From Steinernema hermaphroditum (Eukaryota > Nematoda > Chromadorea > Rhabditida > Steinernematidae), in assembly GCA_030435675.1 (NCBI GenBank), contig CM059624.1:3000769-3064768 (forward strand): a DNA stretch of 64,000 nt, read 5' to 3'. The translations under genes and the position numbers were made by a program. Under the pieces are notes generated by a model. It had not been told where the DNA came from and searched no databases. It was given only the letters and a program-made list of their open reading frames with translations. Below are positions 22,569-34,921 of this stretch, one piece after another. The stretch's first letter is position 1; each line of letters starts with the position of its first letter.

Positions 22569-25135
22569 CTTTCTTTGAAATTTAGTTCATCCGCAGTGTT
22601 TTATAGGGGACGAGGGTAAACACGTAAACGTATGGACAATGGTTACCGTGGAAAACATGCAGTAAATGCCGGGTTCGGAGGAACCAGAGGGTAAACATCT
22701 TGTGTTCATGCTGTTTTCTCGCGCTTACGTTACGACAGCTCTATTAGAGGTGAAAAAAAGCCAAGCTGTAAATGTACCGCGAATGGTATACATTTACCTC
22801 TTAAACCAGATCTAACCGAAGACTAAACAGAGAATCCATTAGAACTTCTCGTATATGAACGGAAAGCGGTCTTAAAAGATGGAACGTCCAACACTTTCAC
22901 ATATATATCTTTGGCATAAATGGTTTCAGGAAAATAGAGCCCATGGGAATAAAAAGCCCTAGGAAAAAAGAGTTCACTTTTCCATTTTCACATTTGCAAA
23001 ATATCTCTGATCAGTTATATATTATTTACGGCATAAATCCATTTCAGGTATCTCCTTCGATATCGAGCGTGCTCCCTTGTTTTCCGGGTATTCGGACGTC
23101 ACCTTACCGGATTTCAAGCCGCCTCGTTCAAAAGGATATGTTCCGGCGGGCTATTTTTACCTTGATCTTATGCTCTTATGTTCGTAATAAAACTGTGAAA
23201 CACCGTAACCTCAGCTTGTGCCCGAAATGCGGGAGGGTACGCCTGCAATCCCAATAAGGGACGCACGACATCCAAGGGAACGAGTGAAAGAGCTTTATGC
23301 CGTATTTTTCTGTTTCTTTAGTGAAGTCAAAGCGAGTTTGTTCAGAAAAGGTAGCAATGGTACAACAAAGATAGGAACGGCTTTCGACTTTGAACACGAC
23401 TTTATTTCATGAATCAAGGCAGAATATCTTCTTCGCGGACGTTTGCAGCACATAGAAACAGAGGAACGGCTGTCATCATGCAAGATATCGCATAATGTAC
23501 AACCTAAGAGCCGTGTATCGTCACTGTCACTGCTTTTCTTCCTTCTTCGGCGCAAGACACGACAGGTGAATACAATTGCGAAAAAATGACATACATTCAA
23601 TGACATACAATCGCTCCGTTTATGTGAAGTGCAACCCTAAACCATTTTTTTCAATTCTGCTATTCACTAGACCGGCATCTACGGACTAACAATGCGGTTC
23701 CTGTGCATATATATGACGTCTCGCAACGCGTAAGCCTTTGATACGAGAAATAAACTCGCGAAACTCGTGAAACTCGCTATTCACTAGAATCGTTTACCCA
23801 ATTGCACGTAATTGCCCAATACCGTAATATTATTGCGTCTACCGGTGTTTTTGCCCTAGTCATATTGTGCAATAACCGCTCCGGCCACGTGACGTTTCCA
23901 TGGAAAAGCACTTTCTTGGTAGCCCACACTCAGCCCCCTTTACTAAAGGTGGTGCAATGCTGACGCAAGACAACTCCGAAAGGTCCGCCCGGTTGGGCTG
24001 TTTATAGGGTGGATACTTTCTAGCAAAAGGCTACTGTATGTACTATCTTTCTCTCAACGCGTTCATTTTTTTATTAACTTCAAATCTTCTATCCCGCCAT
24101 TCAAGAGTGAATGTTTAATCATTTTTTACGTAAACGGACACATTGTTGGACGATTTCAAATCTAAACACAATCAGACATTTATAAATCGGACTATAGAAT
24201 TAAATTTCTCATCATTACTAATAGTTGCGCAAGAATGACGTAAGCTGTTCACATCGGCCTGAAGGTTTACGTGAATTTCGCTGATCGAGCTATTTTCATA
24301 GCGGGGGAAAATCAACACCCGAACGATATACGGCTTGTCGTTAAGGGAGTGCTCGGGCGAATTTTTGCCATGTAGGACCGCTCTCCATGATGCTCACCTC
24401 CAACCGCTTCTAAAAGTTATTCACGAAAGGCGCTGTCTTTTGGTTCAATTCGTCACAACATGTCCTACATGGCAACACCAGTTTGCTACGTTTCATCACA
24501 TGCGGGACATTTTTCTTCTTGAGTTTCAGTAGCCTAAAGACCTGCAGAAATCTTGCCAAAGATCCATTGTTGATTTTGAACCGTGAACCGAGCCCAGTCT
24601 TGTTATCCGTGGCCATCGAGGACATGTCCTGTGGCGAAACTGCTGGCTCAAGATCTCATTCTGGTACACTTTATAGCAAGAATACGAGTGAAAGTTATAT
24701 ATAAAACACGAACAGAAGAAAACCTCGTGAAAAAATTAAATTTTTGAAAAAAAAATTACAGAACTGTTGGTGTACACTGTAATGGGGGAAGCGGAACAGA
24801 GACGAAGGGGCGACGATTCCTTCGACGAGGTGCAATTAGAACTAAATGGGGAGTTGTGGTAGATGGGGAGTTGTATTCTTTAAAACATCGAAGTGCGCCC
24901 AATTCAAATCAGGTCCACCTGATGACCAACCGTAGTAGAAAAGGTCCTATGTAGACCTTCCAGGGTTTCATTCCAAATTCGAAGCCATTTTACCATTTAG
25001 GCCTTTGTGAATATCTTGAGCGTTCTGCATGTCAAGCCTTACTACTTCAAAGCCATTTGCAATGAATCGAAGGGATATAGAATAGTTATGTTTGTGGTTA
25101 TAACTATTTATGTCTTCCAGCCGGTCTTCACTTGT
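22569..25135. other. Gene-poor spacer
   Basis: No exon chain with good splice sites and continuous frame could be built on either strand. Short open frames at 22943-23257, 23295-23606 and 24335-24625 show no recognisable motif and overlap each other on opposite strands. The stretch is A+T-rich in parts and may contain the promoter of the secreted-protein gene just above 22,568. Confidence 0.4.
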
Positions 25136-25207
25136 GGGGGTATAGCTCAGGGGTAGAGCGCTCGCTTAGCATGCGAGAGGGCTGGGGTTCGAATCCCCAT
25201 ACCTCCA
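25136..25207 (+). tRNA. tRNA-Ala (AGC)
   Basis: A full cloverleaf folds: acceptor GGGGGTA pairs with TACCTCC (one G-T wobble), the D-arm TAGCTCAGGGGTAGAGC is canonical, the anticodon arm is CTCGC-TTAGCAT-GCGAG with anticodon AGC, and the T-arm contains GGTTCGAATCC. The discriminator base is A. There is no intron and CCA is not encoded. Internal A and B box promoters are intact, so the gene should be functional. Confidence 0.96.
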
Positions 25208-27303
25208 AATAATTTTTCGATTGTTGCATCTGTCTCCCACGTTGCCTCTCAATCAGCTGGATTTGTATAGTCTGAGTTACAATTTCTGACGTTGTTCGTG
25301 ACCGCTCCCCAAAACAAACATTGCTGACCATATGACGCAATAGTGTGCAACATTTCTCAATATGTGTTCCCGCCCGGAACAGCCTGACCATTCGGCACAA
25401 AGGCGCGGAAACGATCAGCTGCTTTCGCCTCTCAATCAGCTGGATCTGTCCGGTTGTTCGCAGATTTCTCACTCACCTACCAGTGTCAGCCGAGCGGCAA
25501 CGTCTCCGCAGCGCTCTTTTTCTGCACTACATTTCCCCGCCACTATTGATTGTGCTCTGCGCCGGGCGCTCGTTTGTTCTGCGACCATCTGCTTGACGAC
25601 GCGCTTGAAACGTCGCAGTTGTTTTTGTTTCGATCTGGCGTAAAACCGCCAAGCGACTCGTTCCCGCCACGAGCTGGTTTTGCTCAGCGCCTCTGATCGA
25701 TCAAATGCGTGCAGCTACGTTGATCGAATAGGCGTTTCGATGAGGCCTGCGTGTTTGGAGATTAAGCGCTTTTGATATTGTAATAGGAGGATTATATTCC
25801 TATTCTTCTATCTGTGAAGCAGTTTTGGAGCACTCAGCCACATGGTGACAGCTGTCAACTTCAGGTCTGACATATCTCAATATTGTATGGGAGTTTAGGT
25901 ATTATAAAAGGGGCTCTTTTTAAACCAAGCCCAGAAGAGGTTCTCATTCCCATGAACATTCTGTAGACACGACATTTATTGCTCAATTTCACTGAAATTG
26001 TGACTCATATTCGCTTAACTCATTCACCTTTTTGCATGACAATGATTCAGCTCTTGAACCGGTTAACGGCAATCAGGAAGTTTTCCTCTTCCAATGGCTA
26101 CTTATATTTCTCGCTTTTAACCACATTTCACTTTAAATTTTCCTTCGACTATTGGCTCTAGACTTCTTTTGTTGTATTTAGGAGTTGCACTGTTGTTTCA
26201 AACGCGGCCATGTTTCGGCGGAGATAGCATCTTTGCGTGCGATTTCAACAGCTGAGGCGTTTCACGTCAGCGGTCACTTTCGTAATCGCATTTTGCAGGG
26301 ATTTTCGAAACATTTTCCGATGTATGTTATTGTCTTCCTTTACACAACACAGCACAGAAGCTCATGGCTCATCCGCTGATTTCTTCTTTTTACAATCTCA
26401 GATCTACCCAAGCAAATATTTCATAGCTTGCGATGCAAAAATGACCATTGCATAGCATGGACCTTGTTTACGTTAGATGCTAAGCAGCGGAATATGACCA
26501 GAAATCATCCTGTTTATATTGCCCTGTTTACGTGCTATTTTCGAAAACTGTTTACGACAGGTACCGTTTGTCATCCTGTTATTGACGGTGCCGGCCCATA
26601 TGATCAGATCTGCAGAGCAGTACAGTGATCAGGTAGCATGTAGTTCTTGGATAAGGAATCAACCACAAATGGTCCTTGACTTTCACGTTTTTCTTGTGAA
26701 ATTACAAAATGTTACAGTAGACAAAATATCGAAATGAAGTGCACACCAATACAAAACACATAGCCCCTCCCATCACTGCTCCCCTTTCAATGACGCACGC
26801 GTTTTTTCCCGCAAAATAATCATTTGGTTTTCGATCTAATCAGTGCGACCCCTTTGCTCACGTCGATCTCAGCTGTGGGAAGTGCCCCGTCATCACCTGA
26901 TCGGACGCGCCGAAACGTTTTTTGTGCCGTTCCGGGATTGAGTCGGCCCCCATTCATCTATTTTCTGACAACTTTCCAAGTGGGCGGTGAACCGGCCCGT
27001 GTTTGAGGATCAGGTGTCGAAAGTGTCAATGGTCGGCACAAACATCGTCGTTTATGTTGGCACTATTTCTAGGCTGCTCGCTCGAATTCATGTTTCAAAT
27101 CAGCTGATTTTCGATCACTTACACTGTGTCAAGGTCGTTTTGCGCGATTTCGCGGTTCATGACTGTTTCTGTTTCCCATTTAACTTTGTGTTCCGTTTCA
27201 GAGCCCTAATGAGAATACAAAGGATATTGTAAGCATTTCTACTTTCACTCTTTAGGCTGCATCTATAACAAACTGCCATATATTTTACTCTAAGTCTGCT
27301 ATT
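25208..27303. other. Spacer upstream of the GTPase gene, with a short direct repeat and a TATA-like box
   Basis: A 19-nt direct repeat (GCCTCTCAATCAGCTGGAT) occurs at 25244-25262 and 25427-25445. TATAAAAG lies at 25903-25910 but is not followed by a convincing gene. The short open frames from 25,979 to 27,232 have no splice-consistent continuation and no recognisable motif. The 5' untranslated region of the gene at 27,304 probably lies in the last few hundred bases. Confidence 0.4.
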
Positions 27304-29460
27304 ATGGAGTTCATGACCTCAACTTTTTCCGACGACGTCGTCGATGAAGCGAATCTCCAATTTAACAAGCGAAAGTAAGAGATGAGACCTTATCCCTCCC
27401 CATCTGACATTTGAACCCTGAACTCCTAAGACAGTGCAACGCCTAGCTCTAATCCGTACGAGACATTATCCCGTCTGACATTTCAACCCTGATCTCCTAA
27501 CATATTGCGACGCCTAGCTCTAATCCTTACTTTGTCCTTTAAGGAAAACGGTAAGCGCAACTGTCACAGAAAAGCGGAAGATCAACGGCGATGTGACCGA
27601 ATACACCTATCTGCAACCCGAAAACGATCTCGGCAACGTCGAATACAAGGCTCGCTTGACGAACATCTCTGCCAGCCGTCTGCAGCATCTGATAACACAG
27701 CTGAAGTGGCGTCTGCGCGAAGGTCAAGGCGAGGCCATCTACGAGATCGGAGTGGAGGACGATGGAGCGATGAAGGGATTGGAGGAGAAGGAGCTGGAAG
27801 AGTCGCTGGACACTCTTCAGAAGATGGCTGATGCTCTGGATGCTAGCTTGGTGACATTGAGTGAGAGAGACGTGACACCCGCCGGCTCCTCGATCAAGAA
27901 GCAGGCTGTAGAGGTGCTGGTAAGGAAGGTACCGGATAGCCAGCAATTCATCGATCTGAAGTAGGGCTTTCTTTTCGGTACACTTCTAAGGATCGACTGT
28001 TTAGGCTGGCGGTGATTGGGTGCGCTGATGCTGGTAAATCAACCCTGTGCGGTGTGTTGACGTACGGCGAGCTGGACAACGGGCACGGAAAGGTGCGACT
28101 GAACCTCTTTCGCTACTTGCATGAGATTCGAACGGGGAAGACAAGTTCCATCTGTCTTGATGTTATCGGGTTTGACTCGACGGGAAGCGTAAGTCTATTA
28201 TAACCCACTACCATTCATTACAGACATTTTAGTTGGTAAACTACAAGAAACACTCAATAGAAGAAATCGTTGAGTGCTCGTCGAAGTTGATCACATTAAT
28301 CGATCTGGCCGGCGACCGAAAGTATATGAAGACCACCATCTACGGGCTGACAGCCTACGCTCCGCATTTCTGTTCTCTCGTGGTGAATGCTAAGACTGGA
28401 GCTAATGCCGTGACCAGAGAGCATCTGGGGATCGCAGTGGCTTTGAACCTACCCTTCTTCGTGGTGATCACCAAGGCCGACACGGTTTCCCAGGCTCATC
28501 TCGAGAAGGTCGAAGCCAGTGTGGAGACCCTCGTCAAGAGGCTGAGCATAGGACGTGAGTCGAAGCTGGTGAGAACACGTGAGGAAGCTGTGAGGTGAGT
28601 CAGGATCCCAACCGATGATTGCGATCATTCTGCTCATTTCAGTGCGGCTTTTCTGCTCGGATCCATGAAATGTGTCCCGATCCTGGCCGTTTCCTCCGTA
28701 ACAGGTTTCAACATCGACCTGCTGTCCGCCTTCCTCAACGTTCTCCCACCAAAGGAGACGTCAAAGGCGAAGCAAGCACAGCTCTCAAGAAAGCCCCCCG
28801 TCTTCCATGTCGAAGAGCTTTTCAATGTACCCAAAGTGGGCGATGTCGTCTATGGCTACTTGACTGAGGGCATCCTGCGCGAAGGCGACAGAATAAGAAT
28901 AGGCCCTGACACAGCAGGCCAGTACTTCGGCGCTAAGATCGGAAGTATTCGGAGAAATCGACAGCCGGTAAGATCAGTTCATCCCGGAGAAGCGGCTACG
29001 ATTGCAATAAGGAGAGAGGAGGGCATGGAAGTACAGCTGAGAAGGGTAATATCACAAAAGTCAGAAATTTTCTAATCTTCTCCCTTTAGGGCATGACCAT
29101 GGTAAGCGCTGATGACATCGCTGTTTGTTGCCACGAATTCACGGCGAGATTTTACTTGCTCTACCATCCCTACAACGAGGTTTGCGTTGGATTCCAGGGA
29201 ACAGGTAACTAGCCGCTGCGTGTGGCCACAACTCTCCGATATTTTCAGTTTTCATCGGTGCCGTCTGTCAAACGGCCACAATCGTCGCCGTTGATCGTCC
29301 ATCCATCCAGCCCTGTATGTGGGTGACTGCCCGCTTCCGTTTCTACCGTAACCCGGAGTACGTCCGGGTGGGAACGCAGATGATTTTCCGCGAAGGCCGA
29401 ACGAAAGGAATGGGCGAAGTGATAGACATCGTCCACCCCATCATTACCGAATGTTCATAG
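27304..29460 (+). CDS. cgp-1: GTPBP1/GTPBP2-family translational GTPase (predicted 587 aa)
   Basis: Seven exons keep frame: 27304-27374, 27544-27960, 28005-28188, 28233-28594, 28643-29045, 29090-29204, 29249-29460 (TAG). After an N-terminal extension the G domain shows G1 GCADAGKST, then [17 protein letters not shown] and the [17 protein letters not shown] region typical of GTPBP1/2, G3 [12 protein letters not shown], and G4 TKAD. The C-terminal beta-barrel parts include [14 protein letters not shown] and [23 protein letters not shown]1/2 are EF1A-like GTPases acting in ribosome rescue and mRNA turnover in the cytoplasm. Oddity: the G3 motif reads DLAGDR where translational GTPases have DxAGHE, so the catalytic-type His is replaced by Asp. 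The symbol is that of the C. elegans family member; one-to-one orthology is unproven. AATAAA at 29591 suits its 3' end. Confidence 0.9.
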
Positions 29461-29590
29461 TGTACAGAGTAGTCAGGACGTCCCTGTGGGATGTGATAGC
29501 GTAGAGGACCGAAGAAAGTGCATTTTAGCAGCTTTGAAGAACGCTAAATCCGGTGGACTTAGAGAATTTATGTGTAAATAGAAACATCGC

Positions 29591-29596
29591 AATAAA
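29591..29596 (+). terminator. Polyadenylation signal of the GTPase gene
   Basis: AATAAA lies 131 bp after the TAG at 29458-29460, in A+T-rich sequence and before the start of the downstream duplicated block. It is the only canonical hexamer in this short spacer. Confidence 0.55.
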
Positions 29597-30048
29597 GCCA
29601 TAAATTCAGTTAACAAACGAGGTCTATACCATAGACTAGACACATCATTTAATAAGTTATGTATCTTCAGTAGGCTACAGATCTATGTTGCGGCTTCGTC
29701 CGCCATCTCGAAACCACTGATTCGTCTTCCTGTCTAGTACTCCATTCGCCGTTGAGCGGGAGAGAGATTCGTCTGCGCTCAGTTTTTGTGCGAACAATTA
29801 TTGGAGTCATGGAACATTACGAGCAGAACGCAATGATCGAAAAGTCGTCATCAGTCTTCATCGCGTCAGGACACTTCTGGAGGCCAAGAATTGCTTGCAC
29901 TACCTGAAGACGTTCCATTCGTTTCCCATTCTTTTGCATATTTCCTTTCATTCAAATAGCACCGGCTACAATAAGTATTTTACTACAGACCTATTAAAAA
30001 TAAACGATTAAAGCAATAAACAGTGAGCTGAACCAATGAGTTTAAGAT

Positions 30049-31516
30049 TTAACATTCCTTGAAAATATTCTGTCCATGCTGGTGCAGTTTCACGGCGCAT
30101 GCGGCACAGAACGCGCTGGAACACTCAGCACACGTCCATCTTTCCGCAGTTTCTGTGAGACAATCGGAACAGATGCCACTGAAAGTCGCCGAAGGCGATG
30201 ATGTGCCACATGTACACTCATTAGTCGATTGTTCGCTCTGGAATGTCTATATGATTGCAGTGTTTGCTAAATCGAAACTTACAGATGAATGAGAGCAAAT
30301 GGAAGAGTCCGGAGAGGCAGGTGAGAAGATGACTGGCTCATGCTGAAATGAGGATGTTATGAAAACGTGAAGGACATGACTTACGATCAGCTTAAAGATG
30401 TGCACATCTTTACATGTGCTGGGGAAGTTTTTGCACTTTCCCGAAATGTAAATTGCTTGATCATCAGTAGAAACAACACAGTCGATGCACGGAATGTGCT
30501 GGGTTGATGAGAATCCCAGGTGTATGGGATAAGCGACCAGTTTTCTAAAATCGGGTTTGTAAGAAAGATTTGCTTCTGTTTAGGCTACCCTATGTGGAAG
30601 GCCATCAACAAGGGAAACTCTGGTTTCGCATCTGCCATCTGAGCACGATCGAAATCGTTTTCGGTTTTGACCTCCTTTTTAAGGAAGTTCTTATGTGAGT
30701 AAACAGTATAAATGCAATTATTCGAAGACGACACGGCAACGTGATAGAGGTCATAGTCATATTGAGCAGGCAGCAGCCAGACCTCTTTCAATACTCTGCC
30801 TCTTTTTACGTCGATTATCTTGAAATCAGGTGATAGCGAGAACAAGTGTAGAATCTGTGGCTGGTAAAGATACATGCAGCGGTTGTAGTGCAGAAATACA
30901 CCAACATCTAAAACGTCGTCTAAAATGTCTTTTCTTCAATCAGATCTGTACAGTGTGAATTACCTTCCTCTCGTAATCCTAACCACTGAGCTTCATCTGA
31001 GACGTTCATTTTCTGCGAAAACGCCATTGGTCCTCCCGTGACGTGTTTGATCTGACAAGTGACATTTCTGTCACTTTGCAACATGTCATTTGCAACTTCT
31101 AAGGCAGTCAGATTTTCCGCTTGTGATACTTTTACGGGATATAGAATTTGCCCAGATTCAGGATCAGTCGGCACCTGTGATCGGTAGAAGCACTTACCGT
31201 CATGTGCCAAAAGATATACCGTCTGCTCGCCTTTCATTAGAAGGCAGAACTCATTCTGTAAGAACTAATTCTATGCAACTCAAGCCTGATTATAGCTATA
31301 CCTTCGTTTCATGTTCTTCGATTACGTCGAGAAAAGTCCAAGAAGAAGAATCGAGGTCGAGCTTATCAATACCTCGGCGCACGACGCTGAAAGATGATCT
31401 TAATTGTGTAAGATGTTTAGGGCGGCTCACTCAAGAAAGTACAAGGATCTGCCTATCACAAGCGGCGCTCCATGCAAATCGGGACGGGACCACTTTTCCA
31501 CTTCTGTGGTTTCCAT
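30049..31516 (-). CDS. Zinc-binding protein, tandem copy A (predicted 403 aa)
   Basis: Seven exons (minus order): 31516-31431, 31386-31302, 31255-30964, 30919-30589, 30544-30385, 30342-30283, 30246-30049 (TAA). All junctions keep frame. The body repeats short strand-like blocks of the beta-propeller type (VYLLAHDGKCFYRSQVP; CMYLYQPQILHLFSLSPDFK; CIYTVYSHKNF). The last exon encodes a zinc ligand array: ECTCG..., then C-x2-C, a Trp, C-x2-C-x4-C-x2-C and H-x2-H (ICSDC, WTCAEC, FCAAC, KLHQH), resembling a B-box or ZZ-type finger but placed at the C-terminus. The start is uncertain: the frame is open upstream, and copy B uses a slightly earlier ATG. Role unknown; a protein-interaction adaptor or ubiquitin-ligase-like function is only a guess. 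Confidence 0.7.
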
Positions 31517-32100
31517 GTCACCAATTCCTAGGGTGAAATATTCTGCAATTGCAAATATTGTACTAGTGAAAAACCGGTTCCGCCAAAGTAAAAAAAAGTG
31601 AAACACTGTTTGCCCTATGAAGATATGAAAAGGGTGGCGATGGCATGTAGAAAGCGGTAGTGAACGTAGTCGTATGTAGTCGTATGAATACATATCATAA
31701 ACTGTCACAGAGAAAGCGACCACCTCGATCGATCAAACCCAACGAGAATGAATCTTCCTGTCTGCGCAAAAGTGCGAAAAGATGGCGCAGTGCGATAAGG
31801 CGAACAAGGAAAGAAAAATAAACAATAAATTAGAATTCAGCACACATGCTCATTAACAAATCAGTGATGGACGACAAAGACGTGCGAGCAACAAGCAATT
31901 TATTACACTTTTCTCACGGGGCCATAAACAGAAGCGCGCGCCGCTGGAAGGTAGCTGTGCCCGCAATACTCGATATTTCTCCTATATTCGTCCACACGCC
32001 ACCTTGAAAACATTAAACAACAAATTATGTGCTATCCTATGCTAAATGAATACTGATCAGAGGGCTAACACAGTTGGTGCCATGAAGTGCCCAAAACACA

Positions 32101-32173
32101 AGGTCCTGGCCGGGTTCGAACCGGCGACCTTCTGCGTGTGAAGCAGACGTGATAACCACTACACCACAGGACC
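32101..32173 (-). tRNA. tRNA-Val (CAC), copy A
   Basis: On the minus strand GGTCCTG pairs with CAGGACC, the D-arm is GTGTAGTGGTTATCAC, the anticodon arm is TCTGC-TTCACAC-GCAGA (anticodon CAC), and the T-arm GCCGG-TTCGAAC-CCGGC is perfect. The discriminator base is T rather than the usual A. Length is 73 nt with no intron. It lies just upstream of the zinc-protein gene copy A and is part of the duplicated unit. Confidence 0.95.
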
Positions 32174-32690
32174 AGTGGTGAATGAAAAAGTGAATGTGGC
32201 TAGACGGTCGGTGAGATGTTAAGATGTGGTACGTACTAAAGGACGCAGTTAGCCGTGGGACTTTGCTTTTGTATTTTCCGCCCCGTTTTTTTCGAAGGGT
32301 AAGGGTGATCGCGGCGGGACCAATTCGCCGCAAAGTTGTCGTTGCGTTAATGTATTGGAGCCGGGGCATGCCGAAGCCTCCACAACTGCCGGGCTCGCCC
32401 TCCTGGCTCGCTTAAAATCAAAAGGCATTGTCCTAAGCCGGAGCCTGGATGTTAGGCCAAACGCAAAAATGAATAGAAACTTTTGGAGCCACGGAGCATT
32501 ACGAGCAGAACACAATGATCTTTGTTTCCATCGCGTCAGGACGCTTCTGGAGGTCAGGAATTGCTTGCACTACCTGAAGACGTTCCATCCGTCTCCCTAG
32601 CATAGCACCGGCTACAATAAGTATTTTACTATAGGCTTATTAAAAATAAACGGTTAAACCAATAAACAGCTGAACCAATGAGTTTAAGAT

Positions 32691-34157
32691 TTAACATTCT
32701 TTGAAAATATTCTGTCCATGCTGGTGCAGTTTCACGGCACATGCGGCACAGAACGCGCTGCAACACTCAGCACACGTCCATCTTTCCGCAGTTTCTGTGA
32801 GACAATCGGAACAGATGCCACTGAAAGTCGCCGAAGGCGATGATGTGCCACATGTACACTCATTAGTCGATTGTTCGCTCTGGAATGTCTATATGATTGC
32901 AGTGTTTGCTAAACCGAAACTTACAGATGAATGAGAGCAAATGGAAGAGTCCGGAGAGGCAGGTGGGAAGATGACTGGCTTATGCTGAAATTAGGCTATT
33001 ATGAACACGTGAAGGACATGGTTTACCATCAGCTTAAAGATGTGCACATCTGTGCATGTGCTGGGGAAGTTTTTGCACTTTCCCGAAATGAAAATTGCTT
33101 GATCATCAGTAGAAACAACACAGTCGATGCACGGAATGTGATGGGATGGTGAGAATCCCAGGTGAATGGGATGAGCTTCCACTGTTCTAAAATCAGGTTG
33201 TAAGACAGATTTGCTTCTGTTTAGGCTACTCTATGTAGAAGGCCAACAACATAGGAAACTCTGGTTTCGCATCCGCCATCTGAGCATGATCGGAATCGTC
33301 TTCAGTTTTGACCTCCTTTTTAAGGAAGTTAAGGAAGTTATGTGAATAAATAGTATAAATGCAATTATTCGAAGACGACATCGCAGCGTGACAGCGGTCA
33401 TATTGAGCAGGTAGCAGCCTTTTCCAGACCTCTTCCGATGCTTTGCCGTATTTTAAATTGATTTCCTTAAAATCAGCTGATAGCGGGTACAAACGTAGTC
33501 TCTTTGGCTGGTAAAGATACATACATCCGTTGTAGTGCACACTAGACACATCGTCTAAAATGTCCTTTCTTCAATCAGATATGCACAGTGTGAATTACCT
33601 TCCTCTTGTAATCGTAAGCATTTAGATTCATCTGGGACGTTCATATTGTGCAAAAACACGAGTGGTCTTCGCTTGACGTATTTGATCTGATAAATGACAT
33701 TTGTGTCGCTTTGCAACATGCCATTTGAAACTACTAAGGTAGACAGATCTTCTTGGGATAGTTTAACGGGATATAGAATTTGTCCAGATTCAGGATCAGT
33801 CGGTACCTCTGATCGGTAGAAGAACTCACCGTCATGTGTCAAAAGATATACCGTCTCCTCGCCTTTCATTAGAAGGCAGAACTCATTCTGTAAGAACTAA
33901 TTCTATGCAACTCAAGCCTGATTATAGCTATACCTTCGTTTCATGTTCTTCGATTACGTCGAGAAAAGTCCAAGAAGAAGAATCGAGGTCGAGCTTATCA
34001 ATACCTCGGCGCACGGTGCTGAAAGATGAGCTTAATTGTGTAAGATGTTTAGGGCGACTCACTCAAGAAAGTACAAGGATCTGCCTATCGCAAGAGGCGC
34101 TCCGTTCAAGTCACGACGGGACCACGTTTCCATTTGTGTGGTTTCTGCGTCACCCAT
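32691..34157 (-). CDS. Zinc-binding protein, tandem copy B (predicted 403 aa)
   Basis: The same seven-exon structure as the neighbouring copy: 34157-34063, 34018-33934, 33887-33599, 33554-33230, 33186-33027, 32984-32925, 32888-32691 (TAA). The total is again 1,212 nt, although exons 1, 3 and 4 differ in length between copies by multiples of three, so both copies look intact and selected for frame. The zinc ligands of the last exon are all conserved. Substitutions concentrate in the propeller-like body. One donor (GTAAAC at 33026) is weaker than its counterpart in copy A. ATG choice: the ATG of MGDAETT is used because copy A's internal Met is not conserved. Confidence 0.7.
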
Positions 34158-34848
34158 TCCTAGTGTGAAATATTCTGCAATTGCAAATATTGTACTAGCA
34201 AAAAACTGGTTGCGCCAAACAAAAAAGACGATAAGGGTTACATCAAAGAACACAGGTGATGAGCAATATCAAAGACGTATTTTCGGGCTTCCTAATGAGC
34301 AAGTAAACTTTTTGCCCTTCGTCTTTCAACATCTTTGTCCTTTGGTTAGTGCAAACAGGATGATATGAAAAGTGTGGAGATAGCCTGTAGAAAGTGGTAC
34401 TGAACGTAATCGTATGTCATGTAATCGTATGAATACACATGTTAAAGCTGTCATAGAGAAAGCGACCACCTCGATCGATCAATTCCAACGAGAATGAATC
34501 TTCTTGTCTGCGCAAAAGTGCGGAGAGATGGCGCAGCGTGATAAGGCGGACAAAGGCAAGAGAAAATAAACAATAAATTAGAATTCAGCACTCATGCTCA
34601 TTAGTAAATCAGTGATGGACGACAAAGACGTGCGAGCAACAAGCAATTTATTACACTTTTCTCACGGGGCCATAAACAGAAGCGCGCGTCGCTGGAAGGT
34701 AGCTGTGCCCGCAATATTCAATATTTCTCCTATGTTCGTCCACACGCCACCTTCAAGACATTGTACAACAAATTATGAGCTATCCTATGCTAAATGAATA
34801 CTGATCAGAGGGCTAACACAGTTGGTGCCATGGAGCGTCCAAAACGCA

Positions 34849-34921
34849 AGGTCCTGGCCGGGTTCGAACCGGCGACCTTCTGCGTGTGAAGCAGACGTGA
34901 TAACCACTACACCACAGGACC
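34849..34921 (-). tRNA. tRNA-Val (CAC), copy B
   Basis: The 73 nt are identical to the tRNA-Val of copy A, including the T discriminator. It marks the right-hand end of the tandem duplication; sequence to the right is unrelated and begins with a (TG)n-like run at about 34,939-34,957. Confidence 0.95.

Larger units (their letters stand above)
29800..34921. repeat. Two-copy tandem segmental duplication (gene plus tRNA-Val in each copy)
   Basis: Copy A (about 29,800-32,173) and copy B (about 32,480-34,921) are highly similar throughout, starting from a block containing ACATTACGAGCAGAAC-like sequence and ending at the identical tRNA-Val. Each holds one minus-strand gene of 1,212 coding nt and the same upstream block, from TCGATCGATCAA to the tRNA. 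The offset between copies is 2,642 bp at the gene 3' ends but 2,748 bp at the tRNAs, mainly because B carries roughly 100 extra bases near 34,228-34,360. The approximately 300 bp between the copies (32,174-32,480) are unique. Confidence 0.9.

Noticed and set aside
30059..30292. Plus-strand frame MKIFCPCWCS..., repeated at 32,701-32,934
   Set aside because: It is the antisense shadow of the zinc-finger last exon of the duplicated minus-strand genes.
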